From Anthopleura xanthogrammica (lineage: Eukaryota; Cnidaria; Anthozoa; Actiniaria; Actiniidae): DNA of 64,000 nucleotides. Shown here piece after piece: positions 45,575 through 58,135 of this stretch (the stretch's first letter is position 1; each line of letters opens with the position of its first letter). Under the pieces are notes generated by a model, which saw nothing but the letters and a program-made list of their open reading frames with translations, did not search any database and had not been told where the DNA came from. The translations under genes and the position numbers were made by a program. The stretch lies in assembly GCA_964019055.1 (NCBI GenBank), contig OZ025218.1, forward strand, positions 3,350,669 through 3,414,668, given 5' to 3'.

Positions 45575-45765
45575 CCACAGAGTGGCTCTTCATCCACTGA
45601 AATTCAAATTAGAATTTAGAAGTTGATTTTTGCAGAGGGGAAAAACCCTTGAAGCAAAAGAGAGAACCAACAAGCAACTCTACTCACATATGACACTGAG
45701 CCCAGCAGGACTCTAACATGGGTCGCATTGGTGCGAGGCAAGCACTCTCACTGCTATACACTTTT
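45575..45765 (-). mobile_element. tRNA-derived SINE copy
   Basis: GAGTGGCTCTTCATCCACTG at one end, ACTCTACTCACATATGACAC and CACTCTCACTGCTATACACT at the tRNA-like end. It lies 180 bases before the first PRDM coding exon. Confidence 0.78.
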
Positions 45766-45942
45766 CAATACAGCTAATAATAGGAATGAAGGAACTCACC
45801 TTAATTTTGCTTATAAATGAAACATGACAGCAACCCCCTACTTACTTACTATGGAGGTTTTTGCTAAACACCTTAAGTAACACATAAAGCTAATACTTAT
45901 TTTCTATGTTTCCAGGAAGTACTGTATATAAGGCTTTAAGCA

Positions 45943-46000
45943 ATGGCTTCAGGCCAGGAAGAAATGGATAATTCATCCTACCAGTCAGATGACCATATAT
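45943..46000 (+). CDS. PRDM exon with start codon
   Basis: ATG follows a good acceptor (ttctatgtttccag, exon from about 45916), so an untranslated exon probably lies upstream. Encodes [19 protein letters not shown] and ends in phase 1 at gtaagt. Confidence 0.75.
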
Positions 46001-49000
46001 GTAAGTATGGTTATTAATAATGAATGAGTCTGTCAGTACATGTACATTCACACAATAATTTATATAAGATTTCACAGCTGCTAGCTATTCTAAGAACGGT
46101 TTCATAAATGCATCCACTTGCATATTTATTTGATCCAAACTGGAATTATACATGTAGTAGTTTTTTTTTTGACTTGATAATGACATGAACCAATTCAACA
46201 TTATTGATATGTCATCTTACTTTTGATATAATTTAGAATTCCTTTCATATTTACTATAAGAGTACAGTTTGTATTGATTTTTAAAAGCTAATTTTTAAGC
46301 TGAAGAACTTTTGGGAAAGACAAGTACAAAGTGAAAGATAACCCAGCAATGAGTATATCTTTTTTAGTAAACCTGATTTGATTACTGTTCTTCTTCATCA
46401 TAATTAAGACATGTAAAAACTTCATTGATTTTAGTTTGATTAGAAGAATATTCTTGATGTGAACTTCACTACTAGTAGAATTCACAATAGCATCTGCCAT
46501 TGAGTGCAGCAAAGAGGACATGAATGGAAAAAAAAAAGCGAAAGATTTTTCATTCTAAAGTACATTGTATACATTTTATAGATCTGAAGGTTTTCTGGTG
46601 GTTCCATCAGTTCCTTTGGTTCCACCAGTTCTGCATTTTAGAGATACCAGTTTTCCTGAGCACATCTGTGTTAAAGTATATACTGTAAGCATTTCTGTTA
46701 TAATTTTTAATGTAATGTATTGTATATCCAGGCTTTGATCAGCCCAGAGGTTGTTTTAGGGATGGTTCAGTGAGTTAGCCGTGCCCTGACTTAGATCAGC
46801 CCAGAGGTTGTTTTAGGGATGGTTCAGTGAGTTAGCCGTGCCCTGACTTAGATCAGCCCAGAGGTTGTTTTAGGGATGGTTCAGTGAGTTAGCCGTGCCC
46901 TGACTTAGATCAGCCCAGAGGTTGTTTTAGGGATGGTTCAGTGAGTTAGCCGTGCCCTGACTTAGATCAGCCCAGAGGTTGTTTCAGGGTTCGATCTCTG
47001 AGTTAGCCATGCCCTGACTTAGATCAGCCCAGAGGTTGTTTTAGGGATGGTTCTGTGCGTTAGCCATGCCCTGACTTAGATAAGCCCAGAGGTTGTTTCA
47101 GGGTTGGATCTGTGAGTTAGCCATGCCCTGACTTAGATAAGCCCAGAGGTTGTTTCAGGGTTGGATCGGTGAGTTAGCCTTGCCCTGACTTAGATAAGCC
47201 CAGAGGTTGTTTCAGGGTTCTATCTGTGAGTTAGCCATGCCCTGACTTAGATCAGCCCAGAGGTTGTTTCAGGGTTTGATCTGTGAGTTACAGTAGCTGT
47301 GCCCTGACTTACTGTAGATAAGCCCAGAGGTTGTTTCAGGGTTGGATCTGTGAGTTAGGCATGCCCTAACTTAGATCATCCCAGAGGTTGTTTCAGGGTT
47401 CGATCTGTGAGTTAGCCATGCCCTGACTTAGATAACCCCAGAGGTTGTTTCAGGGTTGGATCTGTGAGTTAGCCATGCCCTGACTTAGATAAGCCCAGAG
47501 GCTGTTCCAGGGTTGGATCTGTGAGTTAGCCATGCCCTGACTTAGATAAGCCCAGAGGTTGTTTCAGGGTTGGATCTGTGAGTTAGCTGTGCCCTGACTT
47601 AGATAAGCCCAGAGGTTGTTTCAGGGTTGGATCTGTGCGTTAGCAATGCCCTGACTTAGATTACCCAAAGGTAGTTTCAAGGTTCCATGTGTGAGTTAGC
47701 TCACTGTGCCCTGACTTAGATAAGCCCAGCTAGCTAGCTAGAGGTTGTTTCAGGGATGGTTCTGTAAATTAGGCATGCCCAGCTGGCTTGTAGGTCAACC
47801 CACTCATGATCAGGTGACATGTTTTGATTGATGACACAATGTTGCTCTTCTAAGATTGAACTAGGAAACTGTAGAGTTACTGTACATATTATACATATTT
47901 ACCTGACTTGAATTGGTTGCTATGGAGGATTTAAATATTTTAGTTTTAATTCCAAAAGGGTTTCTTAATTTTTTAACCCCACACATAATAATCTACAGTA
48001 TGACATCATATTTAACTGAAAATTAGATATCAGGCATGCTTTTAATCAGTTTGACCTAAAAACAAGGTAAATAAAGGTTCATGAATATCAATTGGAATTC
48101 TTAAATGGAAAATATATACCAGGCTACGTATACATACAGTAGCCATGTTCAAAATTTCAATTCAAATTATTTTCCCAATCCCTTACTGTAGTGAAAAATC
48201 CATGCTTAACTTTAAGGAGAAGACATCGAAATTTATTTTATTCTCATTTGATTGCAAAATTGTACTAGTAACTAAATATTTTTGATATTTTGGTAATAGT
48301 CCTGCAATATGATGTAAAAAATGGTCAAATTCTGCACTTTTGGTTAAAGGCACAAAACTTGGCAGGATGATAGCGTAGGACAAACTGATGGATTTCAGCT
48401 ATGGACCCACCTCGATTTCATTCAGGGGGAGGCAAGTTTGTTTCTCAGGGGAGGGGGAGGGCAGAGTTTTTTTTTAAATGTAATTCTGGTAAGTTTAGTG
48501 CTAATTTGATAAGATATGATAAAATTTAAAAACATCAATGCAACAATTTTTGTGCAACAAGCACAATATTGCTGGACTATAATTAATATTTCTGCACATA
48601 TACATTAGCATTTTTAGAGCTTGTGCCGTATAGCCCAGAATTTTGAAAAAATGGTCGGCAATTTTGTGCCAAACAGCCAAGTTAGATTTCATGAGCAGAA
48701 CATAAATTTCCCTAGCAATCATTGCACAGAATCTAGTAAATACATGACATTGTAAAGGATATGAGACCCCCCTTAAGGCCAAAGTTCATGCAAATTTGAG
48801 GCTGCATGGTCTTAATATCGTTACCGTAAGAAATGATAATAAAGTTTAAGTGTAATTTAATCTTTTGATTATAAAAATCTATCATTTTCTAACATTTATG
48901 AAATTGATCTTTAGCCGAGGGATGGGGTGGGTTAATTATAATTGGGCTGCAGACTTTGAGTTCTTCGAAGGCAAGTGTTTGGCTATATAATACCTAGAAA

Positions 49001-52000
49001 CAAAGTAAATTAAATTACTTCTCAAGATAACTGTTGATGGAGTGTATTCAACCCTGAAATGAAACTATATTTTGAAATTAACAAAAGTTAAATTTACAAC
49101 CAGAAAGAAACAAAATAATAAGCAAATTATTCTTGATCTTAGAATATCATTGTTAGTCCTATAAAATTATTTTTATTCTATTTTTGGATTTAAATTGTAG
49201 TCTTTTGTTAATTTCATGTGGCTGCCAAGTAAATAACACATTAATATACATAATATGTATGATAGAAATATATGATCTGCTGTCTAGCTATATATAGAGG
49301 GAAGTAATCATCTAAGAACCCATAATCTTGTGGTTGTTTCGTATTTAATCACTGCAGTACAAAGATAATTTGCTATTTGAGATTCATTTTCATCATTTTA
49401 TGACATACATGACTCTACTTTGATCATCTCTTTTTTTTTCTTTTTTTTGTTTCCTATTTGACTTTTTTACTTGTAAATTGCGGTATTCTTAATTACACTC
49501 GTTTGCCCCAGTTTAGCCTTATTTCAGCATCAAAATATTCACAAATACTTAATGTACTGTAACATAAATAAAATAAAGAATGCACAACTCTGACAATAAA
49601 GGGGTGTAGCAAAGGGTTTAAAAAACTTGGGGGGGGGGGGGGCAGTCACAACATGTGATCATAAAAAAATGAATATTTGATCCCATAGTACAGTGTTTAA
49701 GTTTCCCCGCCCCTGGCCCCTGTACACTGTAGGCACTATGGCCCTGCAATTATACAAACATAAATAAAATAAAATGGAATTTTAAAATGCAAGACAGTAT
49801 ACAGTACTACTGTAGTTATTTTTCAACTTTGATTGAATATTGAATGTAGTGAGTAGTGTGTGTGAGTGAAAAGTGTCCACAATTAGCATGAAAGCGCTAG
49901 ACCGACTAGACACTTAAATAAGGAGATTTATTTTATTAATTTATTTTTTATTTTATTAATGAGAGAGATTGCAGTTTTGCTAGTTTTCATGGCCTTATAA
50001 AAATGATTATTAGTATCATGACCTTTGAAATGTTTATTTTTCAGTGTGTGATGATTGCGACAAACTGCACAAAGGTCACTGTCCAGAGCATGGTCCACTG
50101 GAGTGGATCAAGACAACAAAAACAGTAGATTCTGACCACTATTCCACTATTCCTAGTGTTGCCTCTTTACCAGATGGCCTAGTGCTCAAGGAATCTGGGA
50201 TCCCTGATAATGACATGGGTGTCTTTGCTGCTAGACTAATTTACAAAAGGACTATGTTTGGACCTTTTGAAGGTGTGCAGGTACCTGCCAGTGAACTACC
50301 AGAAAGCAAGGATTTGACCTACTCTTGGGATGTAAGTACTTTAGTTTGACAACTAAACCTATTAAAGATTTAATCTAATGTGTAGTTCCAAAAAAATATT
50401 CATTCCCACCATTGCAGAATTTGGAAAATTCCCAGGGGGTGGGGGTCAGGGGGAAAACAAAATTTTAAGGTTTGTATGGAAGAAAATTGCGAAGTGATAG
50501 TGGGATCCTTATTTACAAATAATACCTTCCATGGTGGGAAATGGATTATTTTATTTGAATCACACAATGCGATAATGTCTGGTTCACACTTGCAACAACA
50601 ACAAAATAATTGTAACATAATGGCATGACCCTGAAGCCAAAACTAGTCCTAAAACAAACCCTGACTGATCCAATTCAGTGTAAGTCACGAGCAGATTGAA
50701 CTGGGTTATGCAGGGGGGGGGGGACTGAATCAAAGGAGACAATCAACAAATGGTTAGATTACTTCAAAATGTATCAAGCTACATATCTACTTACCATCCA
50801 GGCAGTGGGAGATTTGGGGTCGGGGGTCACAGGGTGCCCGTGACCCCCCTCCCCCAAGTACTCTTTAAACTGCTTGAATTTAATTATAGTTTGTTTGACA
50901 AGTTTTGACAAGTTTTTTATTCATTTGTACCTTATTATTATTGATAATTACAATATTCATTGTATGATTGTTTCAACTCTATAGTTGCTGTTGTTTTTGT
51001 GGTTGTGGTTGTTGTTGTTGTTGCTGTTGCTGTTGCTTTTGTGGTTGTTGTTGTAGTTGCTGTTGCTTTTGTTCTTGTTTTTGTGGCTGTTGTTGCTGCT
51101 GTTGCTGCTGTTGCTTTTGTGGTTGTTGTTGTTGTTGTTGTTGCTGCTGTTGCTTTTGTTATTGGGGTTGTTGGTGGTGCTCCTATTGCTGTTGAAGATT
51201 GTTGTAGACATGCATTTTGACCAGCACAAAAAAGTTAAAGTATTCACTGTATATGGCGGTTCTTATACTAGAGACGCATACATGTAATACGTCCGGACGG
51301 ACTTATATTATTTTATGCGTCTTTTTATGCGTTTCTAAAATTCGTCACATATACAGACAGGCAGAAGATGCATTGTGCGTTTAGACGAGCTATTTAATTT
51401 CAATAGTGCGTCTTGAACGACAAACTATTTTTAGAATGTTCTGAAAGTACGATGGTATGAACGTGTAAAAACGGGTAACAGACTAAAGAAGTAAAAATAC
51501 TGTAACTGCGCTACTCGAAACCAGCGGCGGCATCCATTAGTAATGCTAGTGCCAGGCCCATTTTAACTGTTCTCGACAGCCGTCAGATCGTCGAATTCGT
51601 CATATATTTTGCCCGTCTTTACACTAGCTCGACGCATTATTCGTCTTTCATATGAAAAGTGCCAATAATCAAAATAGTCTTCTTTTATTACCGTTTCCAG
51701 ATTCTTCAGAATGGTATCTCTAATTTTGTTCTCGATGGAACAGACGAGAAGCAAAGTAACTGGGTTCGCTATGTGACTTACGCTCGAGATAGACGGGAAC
51801 AAAACCTGATAGCATTTCAGTACCAAGGAAAAATATTCTATCGCACTTTTAGAGACGTCTATCCTGGTGAAGAACTAATGGTCTGGTATGAAGATGAATA
51901 CAGCTGTACTCTAGATGAACTACCACAGGAGTTTCCCCAAGATCAGGGTAAATGTTATTTTATTTACAAATAGTCCCCTTCACAGTTTCCTGCACCATCT

Positions 52001-55000
52001 TGAAAGGTAGCCATGTCCGCTTTGCATTGAAGCAAGACGAACGGTGAGCTTGAAATGATAGAGACATGTGAATAATTGTCCAAGGTATTAAAAAAAAGGT
52101 CTCTATCATTGCAAGTTCACCGTTCGTGTCGCTTCGATGCAAAAGCCCGGCTGTCATCTATCCATTTATTCATCCATGCATATCACATCAATCCATCCAC
52201 CTCTTCATCCATATTCACCAATCTATCCATCCATGTATCCATTAAATGAATTCATCCTTCCATGTCATTCCCTAGAGTACCATGTCCTTGTTTAACGGTT
52301 GCGCACGAGAAGACACGTGAATATCGATACAACTCAAACAAACAAACTGATTCTTAAAAGAATGACACGTGGTCTGAACTGGGGCATCGTTACGCCCAAG
52401 CTAAAGAGTTTATCCTTGACTAACGATCTGCGAGACTACTTCATGCGTTAGTCACTCATTCCTTTTCTACTTCGACCTTTGTTATTGTGGTGTTTTTGTT
52501 TGTTTGTTTGTTTTTGTCAATTTGTTTATTAATCCATCAAAGCATTCATCCCCCCTCCATGTGCACATGTACACATAACAACGCGTTTTGAAACAAGTAA
52601 CCATGTTAATTTTATATAGGATGGTTTAATTTATTTAATGGCGTTAAGCTTAACGGACACTGCATGAAGCAGGAAGCTCAGAAAAAATCCTGAGCCCCAG
52701 ATGGGAATCAAACCCACGACTCCCCCGTATACTAGTCGGATGCTCTGCCACTGAGCTACAGGAGACTCATAGGGCGAGTAACGTCACATGTTGGTATATA
52801 TGTGACATTCATACTGGATTAATTTAGTTTTCTCATCCTATCGAGTTGTATCAAGTGCTAATACACATTTTTTTATATACCCCAGTGCCTGAGTTTGCCT
52901 GTCAACGTTGTCGATTGGTATTCGCTGGAACAACATATATTTACAAGCACCACAAGTTTCGTTGTCCTGATGGCCCTCTAGCTGGTACATATGGTGCACG
53001 CACTACAGGACTTGTTGGCGCCTTGTTCCGTTTACCTGTCGCGATTGCAAACGACAGTTGGTCAAGCCCAGTCCCAAGCAACAATGAGTACAAGCCTCAA
53101 TCTGAGTCACATCATTCAAGACGAAAAAGAAAACCCAGGAAACTCCCTCGTCCATCCGAGAGTGAGGAAGCATGGAACCCAGAACAGCCTTTTGGTCCTC
53201 CACCAATCGCAGAACTGAACGATAGCGAGACTGACTTGAACAAAAATAGGACAACAATGGTGATGTTGCCACCAGAAGCCCAGGCCCTCGATGCGCATCC
53301 AGATTTTAATGACGATGCTATAGAACCTGAAGATCCTGCTTATGATAACTATTTAAGAAGATTAAGCGCTGAAGATATTATCACTGACCATCAAGAGAAA
53401 CGACCACGGCTAGATGGCGAGATGTGTGTCGATGAAGAAGACTCAAAATATCCATATCGTTGTAACGAGTGTGGTAAATCATTTGCGCGACCAGTATGGT
53501 GGGCAAAGCACGAGTCAGGTTGTCGCAAGAAGAATGCGAAACTTAGAGCGCTTGCTAATAATAGTACCAGCACACCTGTCATCATGGAAAGCCTTTCATC
53601 CATTGATCAGATCAACAAAACAAAACAGGTCAAACCAAGAAAGGAGCCTTACAAATGTGGTTACTGTGAGAAGAGATTCGCGTGTCCTTCTTGGATGAGA
53701 AGGCACGAGAAAGTCCATACTAAACACTTCAAGGCAAAGAGCATAGAAACAGCTACTAGGAAACCAGGAAATTCTTCAGAAGACTCTACGCATCCCTTCA
53801 AGTGCATCGACTGTGGTCGAGGATTTGCTGTTGCAGCTTGGCTCACACGTCATCGAGCAGCTATTCATCCAAACAGTAAAGCACAAACTACTAAACCGCG
53901 GTTACAACCTCGGGGGCATGTATGTAGGGACTGTGGTAGAGGATTCGCTGTAGCTGCCTGGCTTACCCGTCACAGAATGGCTGCTCACAAGAATAGTGTT
54001 TCCAAGAAACATACTTGTGGGGTATGTGGCAGATCCTTTGCGGTAGCCTTCTGGTTGACAAGACATCTGAAAAGCCATGAGGGCTCTAAGCAAAAGAATG
54101 ATGATGCTTTGGCTGCGACGTCCAAACCAATCAACCCTGTTGCGCCAATCATAGAGTCAAAGAAGGCAGCCACATATACCCTGCCTTGGGTTTGTGGACA
54201 ATGTGGCCTTAGTTTTAGGTTTGAATCATGGCTTAAAAGACATCAGAAAAACAACAGGCACGCCAGTGGGTTTTACCAAAAACCTAAAGCCGAAGATATG
54301 GAGCCGTTATTGGTATGTGAGCGCGAAGGATGTGGAAAGTCATTCAAAACCAAAAGACTCCTTGGCCGGCACAGACGAAGACATCTTAAGAAGGATCAAG
54401 CAAATGGTGTGACTGCGCCTCCGAGCCAACCTCAAGCACCAACAGCACCATCTCCTTTTATCTGTCAACACCCTAACTGTGGAAAATCTTACTCAACTAA
54501 ACGAATGTTGACGAGACACTTGCAGAAACATGTAAAGTCAAAGGAATCGGTCGAGGTAGATGTTGTTATTGATACCTCCCAATGTCATGTTTGTAAGAAG
54601 GTTTTCAGTACGAAGGACCTGCTGGATAGACACATTAAACGAATTCACGGAAAGGCATTTTCAGCCTTAGGAACAGTTGATAGTAAAGCTGCATCAGCAG
54701 ACTTGGAGACCAAAAGTGTGGCTAAATCTGGCAGTAAATCTGCTCACGCGTGTAAATTCTGCAACAAAGTGTTCTCATATCCATTGCTATTACAAAGACA
54801 TTTAAAACGGCATAGAAAGAACGAACAGATTCGAAAGAATCTTACCAAGGCCCTCAATTTACCCCAAGACGCTGCCCCACAGGGATCCCAGAAGCAAAGC
54901 TACATCTGTGAAATCTGTAACGCGTCATTCAAGGGCCTGCACATATTGAACAAGCACATGGAAAAACATCTCGGGGAAGAGAGATCTTCACAAAAAAAGA

Positions 55001-57330
55001 CTGAAACAAAGACTACCAAACCCTATCCGAAGCATCCATATCAGTGTGACCAGTGCGAGCGATCATTTGCAGCAGCATTCTGGCTGACGAGGCATAAGAA
55101 TGAACACAAGAAAGAAGAGGAAAAGGAAAAACCTGCAATCAAACTTCCCAAGCCTATCGATCCAAAGCTTCCTTTCCAGTGTGAGGAATGTGGAAGAGGA
55201 TTCGCTGTAGCATTCTGGCTGACAAGGCACAAGAGGGAACACGTGAGTTTACCTTCTTCAGAAAATGAAGTAGATGACTTCAAACCTGTTCCAGTTACCA
55301 AAGGTAATTCCAAGGTTTACGTGTGTGATACTTGTGGCAGAGAATTCATCTGGCCGTCTTGGTTAGTGAAGCATCGTAGGGTGCACAAGAACAAATTCAC
55401 AGAAGTTAAAACCGTAAAGCGTCCTATCAAAGAGAAGCCGATTAAGAAGGAGAACACTGTCAAGAAAGCGACTCCAGTGAGTCTTGATGGAGTTAAAGCA
55501 AGCAAGTGTTTTGAAATGTTTGAGGAAAATGGCGTGAAACAATACCGTTGTACGATCTGTGGAAAGGCAACTGTTTGGCACACGGGAATTGTTTATCACA
55601 TCCGGGTCCATCATACCAAGGAAAAGCCATTCAAATGTCGTGTCTGTGGAAAGGATTTCCATATGGCGGGTGATTTGACAAAGCATGCGCGGAGGCATTC
55701 TGGAGAAAAGCCATATTACTGTCAACATTGCAAGAAACGATTCACTACCTCACAGCAGGCAAGAAAACATGCTGCGGTCCACTCTTCTGAATTGCCTTTT
55801 CATTGTAAACATTGTGGAAAGAGGTATCGTGATCGTAGTTCCGTGTGGAGACATCTTGCGAAAAAATCATGTCCCGGCGCTCAAGGACTTGCTCCAACCA
55901 CACCAAAGGTCAATTCCGAAGAACCGCATTCCCCAAGAACTTCTACCGTTGAGAAAAACAATGCTACCTCGAAAAAGCAACAACTGGAAGAGCCTAATCC
56001 ACGTAATCAGCCACGTGCGCAAAAGAAAAACCTTGTACAACCTGTTAAATCCGTACAAAGCAGCAAGAAAAATGGTACAAACAAGAAGATCGCCCAAACC
56101 AAAAAAGTTTCACATGAATGTAAGAACTGTAACAGGTCATTTAGCCAGCTTGATGCATTTAAAGCTCACATAGAAAGCTACGTTAAAGCTGGTCATATTG
56201 TTTGTGAATATTGTGGCAAATGCTGGGCAAGAACCGCTGATCTTAGCAGACATCTACGAGTACACACAGGAGAACGACCCTATCTTTGCCCAGACTGCGG
56301 TCTGGGTTTCAAGGTGTCCGATGCTTTGAAACGCCATATGCTGAAGTTACATCCAAAGTCAACGAAAACTATGATAAGGATAAAAACTGAACCGTCGAAA
56401 GCTGAGGCGACAAAAGTCTCGGCCAATGATTCTATTAATCATTCTTTGTCAGGTGGAAGAAAGCGCGCACGAGAGAAACAAGCTGGTGACACTGCAAAAA
56501 ATGCCACCGACAATCTTCAAAGCAACTCCGGGAAAACTTCATTGGAACAAACTAGTTCGAACGGCTCAAAACGTAAAAGGCGTCCTAATCCTAAACACGC
56601 TGACAGTTCGCCAGAACACAACGAAGACCATCTTGAAAGCAATTCGTTAAAAGAGTGCTCAAATACTGAAAAAGGTGCCGAGCCAAAACGTAACGAAGAT
56701 AATTTAGTTAACAGTTCTGTAGAAGAACTTCAAAACAAATCTGGGACATTTCCGTCTGCTATCGGGAATAACTTGGATGACAGAAAACAAGATAAGTTGG
56801 ACCAAGTGGACGAGGACTTGATAGACATTTCTGTACAATATCCTGAAGGAGTTTCCAAAAAGCTTTTGTCAGAAACTGTCAATACCTCAGTCAATGGGGA
56901 ACGCGTTCAAGAGAATCAGGGTAGCGATGGCTCAACCCATCCCCTTGAAGAATCACCTGAAGATGTATCTGAGGAGCGTCCTTCTGATGCATCAGTTGAC
57001 AAAGCAGTTGAAAATGAAAATATAGGAGACATTGATGCTGATCAAAAACAAGTCAATAGTGAAGGTCATGTAAACGTGGTCAACAAAGAAAAAAGCAAAG
57101 AGCCCGTGGATCGACCACCTGTAACTAAAAAAAAGCGTTCTGGTAAGAGTTCTAGCAGAAGCAAAGGTCACAGGTGCGAGATTTGTGGAAAAGTGCTCAC
57201 AGCAGCTGGTAACCTTGCTCGTCATATTCGACTTCATACCGGTGAAAAGCCCTTTGGCTGTAAAGAATGTGGAGAGTTCTTTATGCGTACAGATATATTG
57301 TCTCAACATATGTTAAAGTTTCATGCGTAG
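45943..57330 (+). CDS. PRDM9-type PR/SET domain and multi-zinc-finger protein
   Basis: Probable nuclear histone methyltransferase/DNA-binding protein. Exons 45943-46000, 50045-50331, 51701-51947 and 52886-57330 join in phase to 1,678 residues. Residues about 21-35 form a zinc knuckle [15 protein letters not shown] with the same C-x2-C-x7-C-x2-H spacing as PRDM9. The PR/SET domain follows (about 45-180) with [20 protein letters not shown] and IFYRT, keeping the tyrosines that make PRDM9 catalytic. One isolated finger follows, then about 23 more C2H2 or C2HC fingers, an acidic low-complexity stretch (about 1,290-1,600) and two final fingers. No KRAB or SSXRD segment is seen in the 19 residues before the knuckle. 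PRDM9, PRDM7 and PRDM11 are the nearest families by the SET motifs; orthology needs a tree. The H3K4/K36 activity is inferred. Confidence 0.92.
46001..50044 (+). other. first intron of the PRDM gene
   Basis: 4 kb, AT-rich. It contains the 57-bp minisatellite at 46735-47770 and a poly-G tract at 49630. No exon-like frame is recognised. Confidence 0.7.
46735..47770 (+). repeat. 57-bp minisatellite in the PRDM intron
   Basis: About 18 copies of a 57-bp unit containing GATCAGCCCAGAGGTTGTTT and GAGTTAGCCATGCCCTGACT. The first four copies are nearly identical (GGGATGGTTCAGTGAGTTAG); later ones have diverged. Confidence 0.94.
50045..50331 (+). CDS. PRDM exon: zinc knuckle and first half of SET
   Basis: Completes a leucine codon, then [40 protein letters not shown] and [12 protein letters not shown].....GV and FGP.EG are PR/SET motifs. 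Ends phase 0 at gtaagt. Confidence 0.92.
50975..51192 (+). repeat. GTT/GCT trinucleotide-rich tract
   Basis: Interrupted GTTGTTGCTGTT repeats in a PRDM intron, giving spurious Val/Cys/Leu-rich frames. Confidence 0.9.
51701..51947 (+). CDS. PRDM exon: second half of SET
   Basis: After ccgtttccag: [40 protein letters not shown] and LMVWYEDEY, closely matching the catalytic half of PRDM9 SET. Ends in phase 1. Confidence 0.94.
51971..52157. mobile_element. foldback MITE, AGTCCCCTTCACAGT family
   Basis: Starts 24 bases after the SET exon ends. Arms TAGTCCCCTTCACAGTTTCC and GCACCATCTTGAAAGG; inner arms GAACGGTGAGCTTGAAATGA and complement. The outer right arm is partly lost. Confidence 0.75.
52660..52772 (-). 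mobile_element. tRNA-Thr-like SINE
   Basis: Minus strand: TAGCTCAGTGGCAGAGCAT (A box) and GGGTTTGATTCCC (B box) 45 bases apart, with an anticodon loop CTAGTAT (Thr, AGT). The acceptor stem does not pair, so this is a tRNA-derived SINE head rather than a working tRNA. It lies 114 bases before the zinc-finger exon. Confidence 0.75.
52886..57330 (+). CDS. PRDM exon: zinc-finger array and tail
   Basis: A single 4.4-kb exon. The open frame extends 40 bases upstream of the acceptor (tataccccag), but that part is intronic because the phase-1 join restores a valine codon. Fingers carry the C-x2-4-C...H-x3-5-H/C pattern. Nine of them have tryptophan at helix position +3, including five nearly identical [17 protein letters not shown] fingers. 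The stop TAG is followed by no clear AATAAA. Confidence 0.95.
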
Positions 57331-58135
57331 AGTGGATTCTAAATTCATAAACAACTTAAAAACTCGTTCTCGGTATTTCCATGAAGACCTTGCATTTGGT
57401 TTTAACCTACACCGAATTCAAGAATGGTTGTCAGGTTCAAAAAGGTGAAATTTTAGAAGCTAAAGTGTGTTCTGGGTAAACAGTTAATGAGGCTACTATC
57501 ATGGATATTCCAATTTTTCAGCCCTCGAACATTGATTCATGTTACCGAGCAAAGCATTTTGTCACTCTTCATCTATTTATCTGTATGCAAACACTCTACA
57601 AATGCTCAGGATATCGACTACCCAAAATACCTCTTGGTCTTGGCTTCGATGATTTCATTTTTTAAACCTGACAACAATTTTTGAATTTAGTGTATACATA
57701 AAACAATGGACGATAAGGGACCGTTGGCTAAGTACATACAGCAGACCAACCCAGCTACTCTGTATATAAAACATTAGAAAATATCGGTTGTCTGATGATC
57801 TATATATATGTCCTATAAGTATTTATAATCATTCAGTGAATATCGGTGAATACTTATCGAGACGTAGTCCAGGTAGATATTCACCATATTCACTGAGCCT
57901 GAGGTAAATAATTGTTTTAGTATAATTTTAGGCTTGGATATCAGAGAAAAGACAAAATACAGGATAAAAAAAAACGTTTTTGTATTACTTCCGCTATGGT
58001 AAACTTTGGCAAAACCTGATAATCACCGTTCGACCATCGTCTCATAATCACTTATCGCTCGACCAATTACTACGCGCGAAACTCTACATTCAAGTCTAAA
58101 ATTATACGAAATATATATAAATAGGTAGCATTTGT

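Larger units (their letters stand above)
32718..45942. other. transposon-rich intergenic region
   Basis: 13.2 kb with no confident host gene. It contains the CT run, SINE copies near 33.1, 34.8, 38.5 and 45.6 kb, two long inverted repeats (33441-34742, 35181-36963), a perfect hairpin, a Ty3/Gypsy integrase fragment, a LINE C-terminal fragment, a hammerhead-like motif and several foldback elements. From 40.2 to 44.6 kb I see only AT-rich sequence with short unrecognised frames. The PRDM promoter and any 5' untranslated exon must lie somewhere here. Confidence 0.7.

Noticed and set aside
52689..52772. Functional tRNA-Thr gene
   Set aside because: A and B boxes are present but the acceptor stem and anticodon stem do not pair well, so it is treated as a SINE head.
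52846..52885. Start codon at 52846 as the start of the zinc-finger protein
   Set aside because: It lies before a good acceptor, and the phase-1 join from the SET exon restores the frame at 52886; the PRDM layout explains the gene better.
53003..57309. Many 60-160 codon frames on both strands inside the zinc-finger exon
   Set aside because: Shadow frames of the long coding exon.
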